Assembly: GCA_016788115.1 (NCBI GenBank)
Contig: JAEURR010000009.1
Span: 84,022-148,021 of the forward strand
Source of the DNA: Chthonomonas sp.
GTDB lineage: Bacteria > Armatimonadota > Fimbriimonadia > Fimbriimonadales > Fimbriimonadaceae
Direction: 5' to 3'
DNA: 64,000 bases
A program made the translations under genes and the position numbers. Under the pieces are notes generated by a model, which did not search any database, was not told the origin of the DNA, and saw only the letters and a program-made list of their open reading frames with translations. Positions 16,538-24,978 of this stretch are shown here, one piece after another (position 1 is the stretch's first letter; the number at the start of each line of letters is the position of its first letter).

Positions 16538-18176
16538 CCAGTGGCTGCGGTGGATCGGGCCGGCGGTCTTTGCTGTCGCGCTACTCATCCGCTTGATGGG
16601 AATCCAGTGGGGGTTGCCTGACGCCACCAAGCAGTTCAGCCTGCATCCTGATGAACCGATCATCCTCGCGTACGCGCGGCAGATCAACCTCGCCGAAGGG
16701 AAGCTGGATCCTGGCTTCTACAATTATGGAACGCTTTATCTCACGACGCTGAACTTCGCGAGCAAGGTGGTTGCTGCATACGCCGCACCGGACGCGACCG
16801 ACCGCAACGCACACCTAGCCGGGCGCGTGATCAGCGCACTCGCCGGCGCAGGTCTGGCCTGGCTGGTGGTGGTGGCACTGCGACGCATGGGTGTGGGTGC
16901 CATCGGTGCCGCTGTTGGAGGCCTCAGTATTGCGTTTTCTCCGGCCCTGGTTGTCCATTCCCGGTTCCAAACGGTGGATATGCTCGCCGTCTTTTTGCTC
17001 ATGGCCGGACTCGTCTATGCGCTCAGATGGTGCTATCCAATCGACGGCATCGACCCGTCTCCGAACCGAACGGCAGTGTGGGCTGGGCTGCTCGTTGGGC
17101 TCAGCGCGGGGACCAAGTACACCGGAATATTGGGGCTGCTGGCGCTGGGGCTCATGGCTTGGACGCTCGCTCCAACGGTCCGGTGGAAGACCCTCGGAAC
17201 GGCGCTGGCGACGTGCATGGCGGGCTTCTTCATCGGCACTCCCGGGTTGATCCTCAACTTTTCGAAGTTCAAGGTGGACTTCAAGTACGAGATGGCCCAC
17301 ACCAGCACCGGCCACGGTCTCGTCTTCATGGCCACCCCGAGCGGCTTCGAGATGCACTTCACCAACCTTCTGATGGGATTGGGCGGGATCGCGGTACTCA
17401 TGGGCGGGGCCGGACTGATCTGGATGTGCATCAAGCGAGTACCGGGGGCGCTAGCGCTCGTGCTCTTCGGACTCGCTTACTACATCCTCATCGGCCGAGC
17501 CGAAGTCAAGTTCATGCGGTATGTCTTTCCGCTCATTCCGCTGCTGAGCATAGGGCTCGGTTGGCTCGTGCATCATGCCCATGTCGCGGGTGGGAAGCTC
17601 CGAGTCACCTTGGTCCCGCTCAGCTTCCTCGCTCTGGCGGGGTTCGGTTCTGGGGGACTTGCAGGTGCGGCGGCCGAGACGGTGTGGATGCAGGGCGAGG
17701 ACCCGCGAGACGCAGCAGCAGGTCTCTTGCGCAAGGAAGGAGTAGGGAAGACCGTGGGGATCGTTTCGGATGCCTGGTTCTACACGCCGACTTTGTGGCC
17801 AACCTCCGCCGCACCAAGGCCGATCCCCTTCGCGAGTCGATTGGAGTTTCAAAGCCAAACGAACAATCCCAAGGTTGTGCAGTACATCCCTCCCGACGGG
17901 CTTGACGCCCGCAAGCCTTGGGCCCCCGAACTCATCGATGAAGTCGCCCCCGATTTCATCGTGATCAGCAGTTTCGAGCTGGAGGACGTCGAGCGGATTT
18001 GGAACGCTGGCATTGATAAGAGTCCTGAGGCCGAGTGGAATCGGGCCGAGCGGTTCATGAAGCGGCTCGCCGAGCAGTACACGCCTTACCGAGTGTTTGG
18101 CCCGGCGAAGCCGTCGGTGCACGACATGGAGTACACCCATCCCACGGTGCGGATTTGGAAGCGAACGAAGACCTAA
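16503..18176 (+). CDS. GT39/ArnT-like integral membrane glycosyltransferase
   Basis: From the ATG at 16503, the protein is 557 residues with about ten or more hydrophobic helices. FSLHPDEPIILAYARQI in the first loop matches the acidic D/E motif of the GT-C fold (ArnT, PMT and PglB relatives), which transfers sugars from lipid-linked donors on the outer face of the membrane. The C-terminal ~150 residues form a soluble domain. The acceptor is unknown. The 35-base overlap with the HD-GYP-like gene is long for this dense genome but both frames look real. Confidence 0.75.
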   Translation: MSEQPETSPSVSQWLRWIGPAVFAVALLIRLMGIQWGLPDATKQFSLHPDEPIILAYARQINLAEGKLDPGFYNYGTLYLTTLNFASKVVAAYAAPDATDRNAHLAGRVISALAGAGLAWLVVVALRRMGVGAIGAAVGGLSIAFSPALVVHSRFQTVDMLAVFLLMAGLVYALRWCYPIDGIDPSPNRTAVWAGLLVGLSAGTKYTGILGLLALGLMAWTLAPTVRWKTLGTALATCMAGFFIGTPGLILNFSKFKVDFKYEMAHTSTGHGLVFMATPSGFEMHFTNLLMGLGGIAVLMGGAGLIWMCIKRVPGALALVLFGLAYYILIGRAEVKFMRYVFPLIPLLSIGLGWLVHHAHVAGGKLRVTLVPLSFLALAGFGSGGLAGAAAETVWMQGEDPRDAAAGLLRKEGVGKTVGIVSDAWFYTPTLWPTSAAPRPIPFASRLEFQSQTNNPKVVQYIPPDGLDARKPWAPELIDEVAPDFIVISSFELEDVERIWNAGIDKSPEAEWNRAERFMKRLAEQYTPYRVFGPAKPSVHDMEYTHPTVRIWKRTKT

Positions 18177-19048
18177 ACCTCGTCATCGAGGAGTTTCTGG
18201 ACGAGTTTCGCCACGAGAGGGGGGTGAGCGAGAACACCATCCTCGCGTACCGCAACGACCTGACCATCGCTGCGCAACTGTTCGAGACGGCGGGTCTGGA
18301 GCGGTGGGCCGATTTGGATGCAGCGAGGATCTTGCAGTTCGAGCGGTCGCTCGGTGCGCCGCTCGCCCCAACCACGGCCGCCCGCCGCCTGAGCGCGCTC
18401 CGCTCGCTGCTAAAGTACCTCCAGCGACGTCGCGGGATCGCCATCGAGATGCCCGAGACTGGCCAGCGGAAAAACCGTCGACCGGTGCCCAAAGCACTCA
18501 GCGTGGACGACTGCAACCGACTCTTGGAGTCCGCCGATCTTTCGACCCCGAGCGGTTTGCGCGATCGAGCTCTACTCGAACTCCTGTACGGCGCGGGGCT
18601 GCGAATATCGGAAGCCGTGACGCTTCCGATCAGCGCAATTGACCGCGAAAGCGTGACCCTAAGAGTTCACGGTAAGCGAAACAAGACGCGGCTGATTCCG
18701 ATCCCAGGGGAGACGCTGGAGTGGATCGAGCGGTACCTGCGCGATGCCCGTCCGCGTCTCGTGAAAAAGCCCCGCGAGGAGGTACTGCTTAGCGATCGTG
18801 GGTTGCAAATGCGCCGCACAACCGCATTTGCTAATCTTGAGCGGCTCAGCGTGCGGGCGGGACTTCCCCCGGTTTCGCCGCATGACCTACGTCATACCTA
18901 CGCGGTGCACCTGTTGAAAGGCGGAGCCGATCTGCGCGCCGTGCAAGAGTTGCTCGGGCACGAGTCGATCTCGACGACGCAGATCTACACGCAACTTGAT
19001 ATGGACGAGGTCCGGCGCAAATACGCCAAGGCTCACCCTCGACCTTAA
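18155..19048 (+). CDS. xerD: Tyrosine recombinase XerC/XerD
   Basis: A TTG at 18155 gives 297 residues, the typical Xer size, and places the start inside the end of the previous gene. The N-terminal SAM-like domain (FLDEFRHERGVSENTI) and the catalytic domain are complete. The active-site residues are visible: Arg in GAGLRISEA, Lys in HGKRNKTR, HDLRHTY, LGHESISTT, and Tyr in TQIYTQLD. It resolves chromosome dimers at dif. Which of XerC or XerD cannot be fixed by eye. Overlap of four bases with the convergent BFD-like gene. Confidence 0.92.
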   Translation: MEANEDLNLVIEEFLDEFRHERGVSENTILAYRNDLTIAAQLFETAGLERWADLDAARILQFERSLGAPLAPTTAARRLSALRSLLKYLQRRRGIAIEMPETGQRKNRRPVPKALSVDDCNRLLESADLSTPSGLRDRALLELLYGAGLRISEAVTLPISAIDRESVTLRVHGKRNKTRLIPIPGETLEWIERYLRDARPRLVKKPREEVLLSDRGLQMRRTTAFANLERLSVRAGLPPVSPHDLRHTYAVHLLKGGADLRAVQELLGHESISTTQIYTQLDMDEVRRKYAKAHPRP

Positions 19049-19248
19049 AACTGATGCGCGCGGAGAATTGGGAATTCCGTCTTGCCCGATTCGAGCATCA
19101 TCTCGATGTACACCTCGCACATGCCGCACCCTTGGGCACAGCCGAATCGCTCGCGGGCGTCATCCACGCTCTCAATCTTTTCCGCCTTGAGGGCCTTGAA
19201 ACTGATTCCGGCGCACAGACACATCTTGACCGGGCACGGATCGACCAT
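19045..19248 (-). CDS. BFD-like [2Fe-2S] small protein
   Basis: This 67-residue protein has the BFD-like cysteine pattern: CLC near the start (VKMCLCAGISFKALK), then a helical segment and CAQGCGMCEVYIEMM. In bacterioferritin-associated ferredoxins and related domains, C-x-C and C-x2-C bind a [2Fe-2S] cluster. It may be an electron-transfer or assembly partner, but its target is not visible. It lies 21 bases after tsaD on the same strand. An extra Cys before CGMC is present and could alter cluster geometry. Confidence 0.7.
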   Translation of the reverse strand: MVDPCPVKMCLCAGISFKALKAEKIESVDDARERFGCAQGCGMCEVYIEMMLESGKTEFPILRAHQF

Positions 19249-19269
19249 AGTGCACTCTACGCGATCCAG

Positions 19270-20277
19270 TCAGGGTAGGTCAGCATTAGGAAAAACATCG
19301 AGGGTGAAATCGCTGACCTCGCCGCCAGCCAATCTGACGGATCCCGCAAGTGCGATCATGGCGGCGTTGTCGGTGCAGTAGATCGGCTCCGGAGTCGCGA
19401 ACACGACCCCGGCGCGCTCGGCTTCGCGGCGTAGAGTCTCCCGTAGAGGTGTATTCGCAGCGACCCCGCCGACGAGCGTGAGCGCGCTCAACGATTCCTG
19501 CTCACAGGCGCGGACCGCTTTGGTCACGAGTGCGTCAACCACGGCCGCTTGCAGCGAGGCAGCAAGATCGGCCGGGTTGAGCCGGTCGCCTTCGGTCTGT
19601 ACCGTGCGCATCACCGCTGTTTTGAGCCCACTAAAGCTGAAGTTGAACGGCTGGTTGGGGACACCCCGGGGAAGTCGGTACCGCCTCGGATCGCCCTGGC
19701 GTGCGCACTCTTCGACGGCGCGCCCCCCGGGATAGCCCAGTCCGAGCAAACGAGCGCACTTGTCGAACGCTTCGCCCGCGGCATCATCCAGCGTTTGACC
19801 GAGTAGCGTCTGCTTGCCCGGCGCGTTCACCCGAACAAGCTCGGTATGACCTCCGCTGGCGATGAGGCAGAGGTGGGGGAACGGGAAGTCGGGGGAAGTC
19901 AGGTAGGGGCTGAGAATGTGTCCTTCGAGGTGGTGTATGCCGATGAGAGGCACTGCGAGGCCAAACGAGAGAGCCTTGGCAGCCGAGACTCCGACGGAGA
20001 GAGCTCCTATCAAACCTGGGCGATTGGTCACCGCAATGGCTCTGACTTCTGCCAGTGAAAGCTTGGCTTGCTCTAGGCACTCGGCCAGTCCCGGCAGCAG
20101 CGCTTCCACGTGAGCGCGCGCGGCCGCTTCGGGTACGACCCCGCCCCACTTGGCGTGCATGTCCACCTGACTCGCAATGTGCAACCCACGTACCCGGGTG
20201 CCTTCCAGGAGCGCAAGAGAGGTTTCGTCGCAGCTCGATTCGATGCCGAGGACAACACCAGGGTAGGTTGAAATCAA
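19270..20277 (-). CDS. tsaD: tRNA t6A threonylcarbamoyltransferase TsaD
   Basis: A TTG at 20277 with GGGAG upstream gives 335 residues, the usual size. It overlaps the rimI stop as TTGA. TsaD forms N6-threonylcarbamoyladenosine at position 37 of ANN-decoding tRNAs. The protein keeps VLGIESSCDETSLALL, the metal motif HHLEGHI, LIASGGHTELV, DDAAGEAFDK, and FNFSFSGLKTAV. It follows rimI as in many genomes; tsaB and tsaE are not seen here. Confidence 0.96.
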   Translation of the reverse strand: MISTYPGVVLGIESSCDETSLALLEGTRVRGLHIASQVDMHAKWGGVVPEAAARAHVEALLPGLAECLEQAKLSLAEVRAIAVTNRPGLIGALSVGVSAAKALSFGLAVPLIGIHHLEGHILSPYLTSPDFPFPHLCLIASGGHTELVRVNAPGKQTLLGQTLDDAAGEAFDKCARLLGLGYPGGRAVEECARQGDPRRYRLPRGVPNQPFNFSFSGLKTAVMRTVQTEGDRLNPADLAASLQAAVVDALVTKAVRACEQESLSALTLVGGVAANTPLRETLRREAERAGVVFATPEPIYCTDNAAMIALAGSVRLAGGEVSDFTLDVFPNADLP

Positions 20278-20753
20278 CTGGGCGTCTCCCAATGGCCTAG
20301 ACCATGGAGCCACATGACAATCGCATTCTCCCGGTTGTCGGGATAGTAACCCTTGCGCACGGCTGCCTGGCGGAACCCCAGTTTTTCGTACATCGCGATG
20401 GCGGCCGTGTTGCTGGCCCGTACTTCGAGGGTCGAGCAGGTCATTCCGGCATCGCACGCAGTCTCCAACAGTGCCACCATCAGCCGTTCGCCAATGCCAA
20501 GCCGGCGATGGTTAGGGTCAACCGCGATGGTGGTGACATGAGCTTCGTCGACGACGTGCCAGCAACCGCCGTAGGCTACGAGCTTGCCATCGAGCAGCGC
20601 GACCAAGAACGACGAGGCAGCCTGATCGAGTTCATTCTTGAACGATTGCTCGGACCACGCTGCCCCATTCACGCGCTGCTCGATTTCCAAGATCGCGGGA
20701 ATGTGCTCGGTCAGAAGCCGCGTAAACCGTATCGTCTTGAGATCAGGCTTCAT
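20274..20753 (-). CDS. rimI: GNAT acetyltransferase RimI
   Basis: The ATG at 20753 gives 159 residues. The GNAT fold is clear: IPAILEIEQRVNGAAWSEQSF near the start, the acetyl-CoA motif VDPNHRRLGIGERLMVALL, and LEVRASNTAAIAMYEKLGF. The C-terminal YYPDNRENAIVM is characteristic of RimI, which acetylates the N-terminus of ribosomal protein S18. The usual partner tsaD follows with a TTGA overlap. One base separates it from livF. Confidence 0.92.
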   Translation of the reverse strand: MKPDLKTIRFTRLLTEHIPAILEIEQRVNGAAWSEQSFKNELDQAASSFLVALLDGKLVAYGGCWHVVDEAHVTTIAVDPNHRRLGIGERLMVALLETACDAGMTCSTLEVRASNTAAIAMYEKLGFRQAAVRKGYYPDNRENAIVMWLHGLGHWETPS

Positions 20754-20754
20754 C

Positions 20755-21456
20755 TCAGCCGCCCAGATACGCCTCTTTGACCTTCGGATTCGTAAGCAAA
20801 GCCTTGCCAGTGTCGCTGAGGACCACCGATCCCGTCTCAAGCACGTAGGCGCGGTGGGCGATCTCCAAGGCGCGGTGGGCGTTCTGCTCGACGAGCAATA
20901 CTGTGGTGCCCTCTTTGTTGATGTCCAAAACGATGCGGAAGATCTCCGCGACGAGGTTCGGAGCGAGTCCAAGACTGGGTTCGTCCAGCAAGAGCATCTT
21001 GGGGCGCGACATGAGCGCTCTGCCAATGGCAAGCATTTGCTGTTCGCCACCGCTCAGGGTGCCCGCGCTCTGGCGGAGCCGTTCGCGGATGCGGGGAAAG
21101 CGAACCATGACTGCGTCCATATCCTTCTCGGTCTCATCATCGGTGCGGATGAACGCGCCAAGCTGGAGGTTTTCGAGAACCGTCATGTTGGTGAAGATGC
21201 GCCGACCCTCGGGAGAGTGACCGATGCCGCGCTTGACGATCGCGTCCGCGTCCTCGCCAATCAGGGGCTGATCCATGAATTGGATCGAACCTGACCGCGC
21301 ACGAATCATGCCGCTGATCGATCGGAGGAGCGTGCTCTTACCCGCGCCGTTGGATCCAATGATGCTGACGATCTCGCCCGCATTGACGTCGAGATTGACA
21401 CTCTTCAGCGCGTGGATGGCTCCGTAATAGACGTTCAGATCCCGGACGGTCAGCAT
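20755..21456 (-). CDS. livF: Branched-chain amino acid-type ABC transporter ATPase LivF
   Basis: This 233-residue ABC ATPase carries the Walker A GSNGAGKST, signature LSGGEQQM, Walker B MLLLDEPSLGL, and the EGRRIFTNMTVLENL pattern diagnostic of LivF subunits. LivF pairs with LivG to drive uptake by LivHM. The companion livG, livH, livM and livK are absent from this window, so here it stands alone in a tRNA-modification operon. It starts 25 bases after the serine-hydrolase gene and is one base before rimI. Confidence 0.92.
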   Translation of the reverse strand: MLTVRDLNVYYGAIHALKSVNLDVNAGEIVSIIGSNGAGKSTLLRSISGMIRARSGSIQFMDQPLIGEDADAIVKRGIGHSPEGRRIFTNMTVLENLQLGAFIRTDDETEKDMDAVMVRFPRIRERLRQSAGTLSGGEQQMLAIGRALMSRPKMLLLDEPSLGLAPNLVAEIFRIVLDINKEGTTVLLVEQNAHRALEIAHRAYVLETGSVVLSDTGKALLTNPKVKEAYLGG

Positions 21457-21481
21457 GATGTCGCGTCAGAGGGTACCCGGT

Positions 21482-22510
21482 CTAACCTCCGTCGACTTCC
21501 AACGCATTGATCACCAGCTGATCGAGGTCTTGCGCGATAGTCTGAACGTCAAGGTCGGCGGCGTTGGCCATCACCACGATACCAAGCCCGCTCGGCATGC
21601 GACGGTAGAAACAAGTGACGCCGGCATCGGATCCGCCTTCGCTTCCGAGCGTAGTACCGTCCTCGTCGGTGTAGACCGTGAGGCCCAGTCCCGATGCGGT
21701 GAGCACGCCGTTGAGCGACACGGGACGGCAAGCGATCTTCCACGTCGCGACTTTCAGCAGACTCTGCTTCACAATGGCCGCGTCGAACTTCAGAAGATCG
21801 TCGGCGGTAGCGGAGAGGTGATATCCAGCGAAGGGGTAGTACGCGCTGAGGTGCGGTTCGACGGGAGTGAATCCTGACGAGCTTGCTTCGTAGCCTCGTG
21901 CATTACCGTCGCGCTTCCCATAAGCTGCGCTGTTCATGCCCAGCGGTTTCAGCACGAGGGTCCTCACGGCGTCCTCAAAAGTGCGATTGCTGCCGCGCCT
22001 AAGTGCTTCGGTGAGCAGGAGCCCGTTGGTCGAGCTGGTCTCATCCTTGGGAACCAGAGACTTGGGCCGCACAGCCTTCCAGATCGAATCGAAGTTTGCG
22101 TCAGGCTCCAGATAGGTCTCATCAGCGAAGAAATCGTCCACGCCGCAGGACCTCGAGAGCACGTTGCGAAGGGTGAGCGGCGACGCAAACTCCAAAGGGG
22201 CGTCGAGCTTCATCCGTCCTTGATCGACGGCAGCCAGCGCTGCAGTCGATGCGAACATAAACGACAACTCGCCAAGGGCGAACGGGGTTTCTCTGGTCAT
22301 CGGCTTGCGCGTCGAGACATCGGCGACACCCGCGGTGGCCGACAGAAGCGGTTTTCCGTCTTTGGCGATGGCGACGACGACGCCCGGGGCTTGGCGAGTC
22401 TGGATAATGTCGTCCAGATAACTCTGTACGTCTTCGCGCAAAGATTGTCCATGGGAGATCAATACTAGGCAAGTGGCTACGGTGACCACGCAAATCTTCT
22501 TGAACATCAC
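21482..22510 (-). CDS. Serine beta-lactamase-fold pseudoenzyme, secreted
   Basis: The 342-residue protein has a signal peptide (MMFKKICVVTVATCLVLIS) and the overall pattern of class C beta-lactamase/serine hydrolases: VVVAIAKDGKPLLSATAG, PMTRETPFALG, LKPLGMNSAAYG. The three active-site motifs are missing, however. The usual S-x-x-K is ELSF (81-84), the Y-x-N region reads SSTN, and the HTG/KTG region reads SEGG. It is therefore probably non-catalytic, perhaps a peptidoglycan-binding or regulatory protein. The frame is intact, so it is not a decayed gene. It leads the codirectional livF-rimI-tsaD series. Confidence 0.7.
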   Translation of the reverse strand: MMFKKICVVTVATCLVLISHGQSLREDVQSYLDDIIQTRQAPGVVVAIAKDGKPLLSATAGVADVSTRKPMTRETPFALGELSFMFASTAALAAVDQGRMKLDAPLEFASPLTLRNVLSRSCGVDDFFADETYLEPDANFDSIWKAVRPKSLVPKDETSSTNGLLLTEALRRGSNRTFEDAVRTLVLKPLGMNSAAYGKRDGNARGYEASSSGFTPVEPHLSAYYPFAGYHLSATADDLLKFDAAIVKQSLLKVATWKIACRPVSLNGVLTASGLGLTVYTDEDGTTLGSEGGSDAGVTCFYRRMPSGLGIVVMANAADLDVQTIAQDLDQLVINALEVDGG

Positions 22511-22555
22511 ATTTCAGACGCACGGTCGTGCCGGAAAGTGTAGTCTTACGGCTAG

Positions 22556-23293
22556 ATGGACTGCTGTATCGTCATTCCGAGTCGGATGGACTCGACTCGA
22601 TTTCCCGGGAAGCCCCTCGTGGACCTGCAGGGCAAGCCGATGGTCCAGTGGGTCTGGGAGGCGGCCATGTCAAGCGGAGTGGCCGAGCGCGTGGTCGTCG
22701 CAACACCCGACGACGCGATTCTTAAGGCTTGCGCAAATTTCGGAGCCGAGGCGATTCGCACCCGGGCCGATCATCCGAGCGGCACTGACCGACTTGCGGA
22801 AGTTTCTCACGCGGTCCATGCGGAGGTGTACGTCAACGTTCAAGGTGACGAGCCATTGATCAGTCCCGAGACTATCAAGACGTGCGCACAACCGCTTTTG
22901 CGGGATGCCACCATCGCCATGGGGAGCATCTACACCCGGTGCGCGCACCAAGACGTGGACAACCCAGCAGTGGTGAAGGTCGTTACCGATCAGAATGGGT
23001 TCGCTCTGTACTTCAGTCGCCACGCCATACCCTTCGCCAGGAATCCGCGCCCCCTCGAAGTCAAGAAGCACGTGGGCATTTATGCGTATCGTAAGCTGGC
23101 GCTTCAGTCGTTCGCGGCGTGGCCCGTTTCCCCACTTGAGTTTGCGGAGGGCTTGGAGCAATTGCGGTTCCTTGAGAATGGCGTCCGAATCATGATGTCC
23201 GAGGGGGCCGCAAGCGAGTTAGCGATCGACACGCCCGAGCAAGCGGCAGAAGTGCGGAAGATCCTCGCCGGGCGACGTCGCCGTTCGGGCTAA
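22556..23293 (+). CDS. kdsB: 3-deoxy-manno-octulosonate cytidylyltransferase
   Basis: This 245-residue nucleotidyltransferase activates Kdo with CTP for lipopolysaccharide inner-core assembly. It has the N-terminal IVIPSRMDSTRFPGKPL pattern, FGAEAIRTRADHPSGTDRLAE, VNVQGDEPLI, and SRHAIPFARN, plus HVGIYAYRK. The gene indicates an outer membrane with Kdo-containing LPS. It is divergent from the pseudoenzyme gene (45-base gap) and begins a short set of four plus-strand genes. Confidence 0.95.
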   Translation: MDCCIVIPSRMDSTRFPGKPLVDLQGKPMVQWVWEAAMSSGVAERVVVATPDDAILKACANFGAEAIRTRADHPSGTDRLAEVSHAVHAEVYVNVQGDEPLISPETIKTCAQPLLRDATIAMGSIYTRCAHQDVDNPAVVKVVTDQNGFALYFSRHAIPFARNPRPLEVKKHVGIYAYRKLALQSFAAWPVSPLEFAEGLEQLRFLENGVRIMMSEGAASELAIDTPEQAAEVRKILAGRRRRSG

Positions 23294-23305
23294 AATAACG
23301 AGCAC

Positions 23306-23545
23306 ATGAATACCGTCGATCTCACCATCACTGCGCGTCAAGAAGCTGTTAGCCGACCTTGGCTGTGGCAGCTCGGCCAGGAGTTCCGCGTCCAGGTGAA
23401 CATCGTGAAGGCGAATGTGGACACCGACTACGGTTGGGTTCATGTGCAGTTGACCGGTCCGATTGAGGAGATCCATCGCGCGACCGCATGGCTGATGACT
23501 ACCGGGCTGCACATCGAAGCCCAGCAGCGCGCCGTCGGTGCATGA
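23306..23545 (+). CDS. Stand-alone NIL domain protein
   Basis: This 79-residue protein resembles the NIL ligand-binding domain found at the end of the methionine ABC ATPase MetN: LWQLGQEFRVQVNIVKANVD, then GWVHVQLTGPIEEIHRATAW. Free NIL proteins occur in other bacteria and may bind an amino acid or assist ferredoxin-type proteins. No partner transporter is nearby. Its stop overlaps the following ATG by four bases, indicating translational coupling with the esterase. Confidence 0.75.
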   Translation: MNTVDLTITARQEAVSRPWLWQLGQEFRVQVNIVKANVDTDYGWVHVQLTGPIEEIHRATAWLMTTGLHIEAQQRAVGA

Positions 23546-24435
23546 GTCAACTCTTCTCGACCATGCCCGAGGACTTTGACGAGTTCTGGGCTGAGGTCGC
23601 GCACGAAGCCCAAAGTGTGCGGCTGGACTATCATCGCTCTCTGCGCAAGGACTTTCCGCTCGATGGTTTCGTCGTCGAGCGTCTTGAGTTCACAAGTGTA
23701 GGAAACCGCCGCATTTCGGGATGGTTTGCTTACCCCGAGGGGGCGCGTCGCCTCCCCGGATTCGTTTGGATTCCGCCGTATGGGCGCGAGTCGCTGTTAC
23801 CGAACTCATACGGCACGCGCGAGGGGTTCACGTCGCTCAGCTTCAACCTTCATGGAGAAGACGCCTTTCACCAGGAGAAATACGTTCCCGCGCGGGGTTA
23901 CTTCGCCGAGGGAGCAGGCTCGCCCCAGACTTTTGTGTTCAAGACGCTCGTCCAGCACGTGATGGTTGGAGCGCGTGTGCTTCAGGCTCAGATCGAGACG
24001 GATGAGGACAAAGTTGCGGCGATGGGAATGAGCCAAGGCGCTGGGCTCGCCATCTGGGCAGGTGCACATTCGCCGGTGATCAAAGCGGTCGCGGCCGACA
24101 TGCCGTTCTTGGGGTCAATGACGACCGCGCTTGGTCGCAACGCGTACCGGTATCCGCTGAAGGAACTTGTCGACTTCATGGAAAGGGAACCGCTCGGGCC
24201 CGAAAAAGTTCGGCACACCCTTAGCTACTTCGACACGGTACACCAGGCGTCGCGATGCAAAGTCCCCACGCTCGTCTCGGCGGGGCTCAAGGATCCCTCG
24301 GTACGTCCGGAGACGGTCGAGGCCATCGTGGCAGCACTGCCCGGTGAGCATCGTCACGTAATTTACGATTGGGGGCACGACTGGCACCCGGAGATGATCG
24401 GCAACAACCGAGATTGGCTTTTAGCGCATCTCTAG
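23542..24435 (+). CDS. Acetyl xylan esterase-like hydrolase (CE7/AXE1 family)
   Basis: The ATG at 23542 gives 297 residues. The AXE1 pattern is visible: SGWFAYPEGARRLPGFVWIPP, the nucleophile GMSQGAGLAIW, the acid in AGLKDPSVRPE, and the His in YDWGHDWHPEM. CE7 enzymes remove acetyl groups from xylo-oligosaccharides or cephalosporins, usually inside the cell. No signal peptide is seen. It sits in a small set with kdsB and the NIL protein, a combination I cannot explain functionally. Confidence 0.85.
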   Translation: MSQLFSTMPEDFDEFWAEVAHEAQSVRLDYHRSLRKDFPLDGFVVERLEFTSVGNRRISGWFAYPEGARRLPGFVWIPPYGRESLLPNSYGTREGFTSLSFNLHGEDAFHQEKYVPARGYFAEGAGSPQTFVFKTLVQHVMVGARVLQAQIETDEDKVAAMGMSQGAGLAIWAGAHSPVIKAVAADMPFLGSMTTALGRNAYRYPLKELVDFMEREPLGPEKVRHTLSYFDTVHQASRCKVPTLVSAGLKDPSVRPETVEAIVAALPGEHRHVIYDWGHDWHPEMIGNNRDWLLAHL

Positions 24436-24447
24436 TATCCTAAGCGC

Positions 24448-24954
24448 ATGCGAACCCTATCGATTTGCATCGCTGCATTGCTCGCAAGCATGGCCGCCGC
24501 CCAGACTGAGAAGGTCATCACCTGGATGGCGGCGCTGCAGCCGGACAAGAAAGACGCCAATGTGCTCCACCTGTACGTTCGCGGTGAGATTGCCCGCGGT
24601 TGGCACATCTACGGCATGGAGTCCAGCCCGGACGTGCCTTATCCGACTTCGTTCGTCGTGAAAGCTCCGAGCCTGAAGCTGGGCAAGTCGGCTGCCTCGG
24701 AAGCGAGCTTGGAGTACGACGGCACAGTCGGCAAGGAGTTGCCTCTCTTCACTGACGAGGTGATCTTCAGAACTCCAATCACCCTGCGCAAGGATAAGAG
24801 GCCGTCGGACGTTACGATTGAGATCAGCTACCAAGCGTGCGACGGCCAGAAGTGCCTGCGCCCGACCAACGATGTCGTGAAATACCGGCTGACGTGGGAT
24901 GCGAAGAAGTCCGTTTGGACGCTGGTCCCCGAAAAGAAGAAAGTGGCGAAGTAG
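24448..24954 (+). CDS. DsbD alpha-like periplasmic domain protein
   Basis: The 168-residue protein has a signal peptide (MRTLSICIAALLASMAAAQ). It resembles the N-terminal alpha domain of DsbD/CcdA-associated proteins: RGWHIYGMESSPDVPYPT, then ISYQACDGQKCLRPTND with the Cys pair that takes part in disulfide exchange. The membrane and thioredoxin domains of full-length DsbD are absent, so it is a stand-alone module that would need a separate reductant. It ends nine bases before the end of the convergent DUF1854 gene. Confidence 0.75.
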   Translation: MRTLSICIAALLASMAAAQTEKVITWMAALQPDKKDANVLHLYVRGEIARGWHIYGMESSPDVPYPTSFVVKAPSLKLGKSAASEASLEYDGTVGKELPLFTDEVIFRTPITLRKDKRPSDVTIEISYQACDGQKCLRPTNDVVKYRLTWDAKKSVWTLVPEKKKVAK

Positions 24955-24978
24955 CTGGGACCCTTAGAGGATCCCAGC
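24954..24978. terminator. Short hairpin between convergent genes
   Basis: GCTGGGA (24954-24960) pairs perfectly with TCCCAGC (24972-24978) around an 11-base loop that contains the end of the DUF1854 gene. There is no T tract on either side, so factor-independent termination would be weak. It is the only structure in the nine-base gap between the two converging reading frames. Confidence 0.4.

Noticed and set aside
18155..19048. Tyrosine recombinase as a sign of an integrated element
   Set aside because: Length and sequence fit housekeeping XerC/D; no att repeats, tRNA target or phage genes are near.
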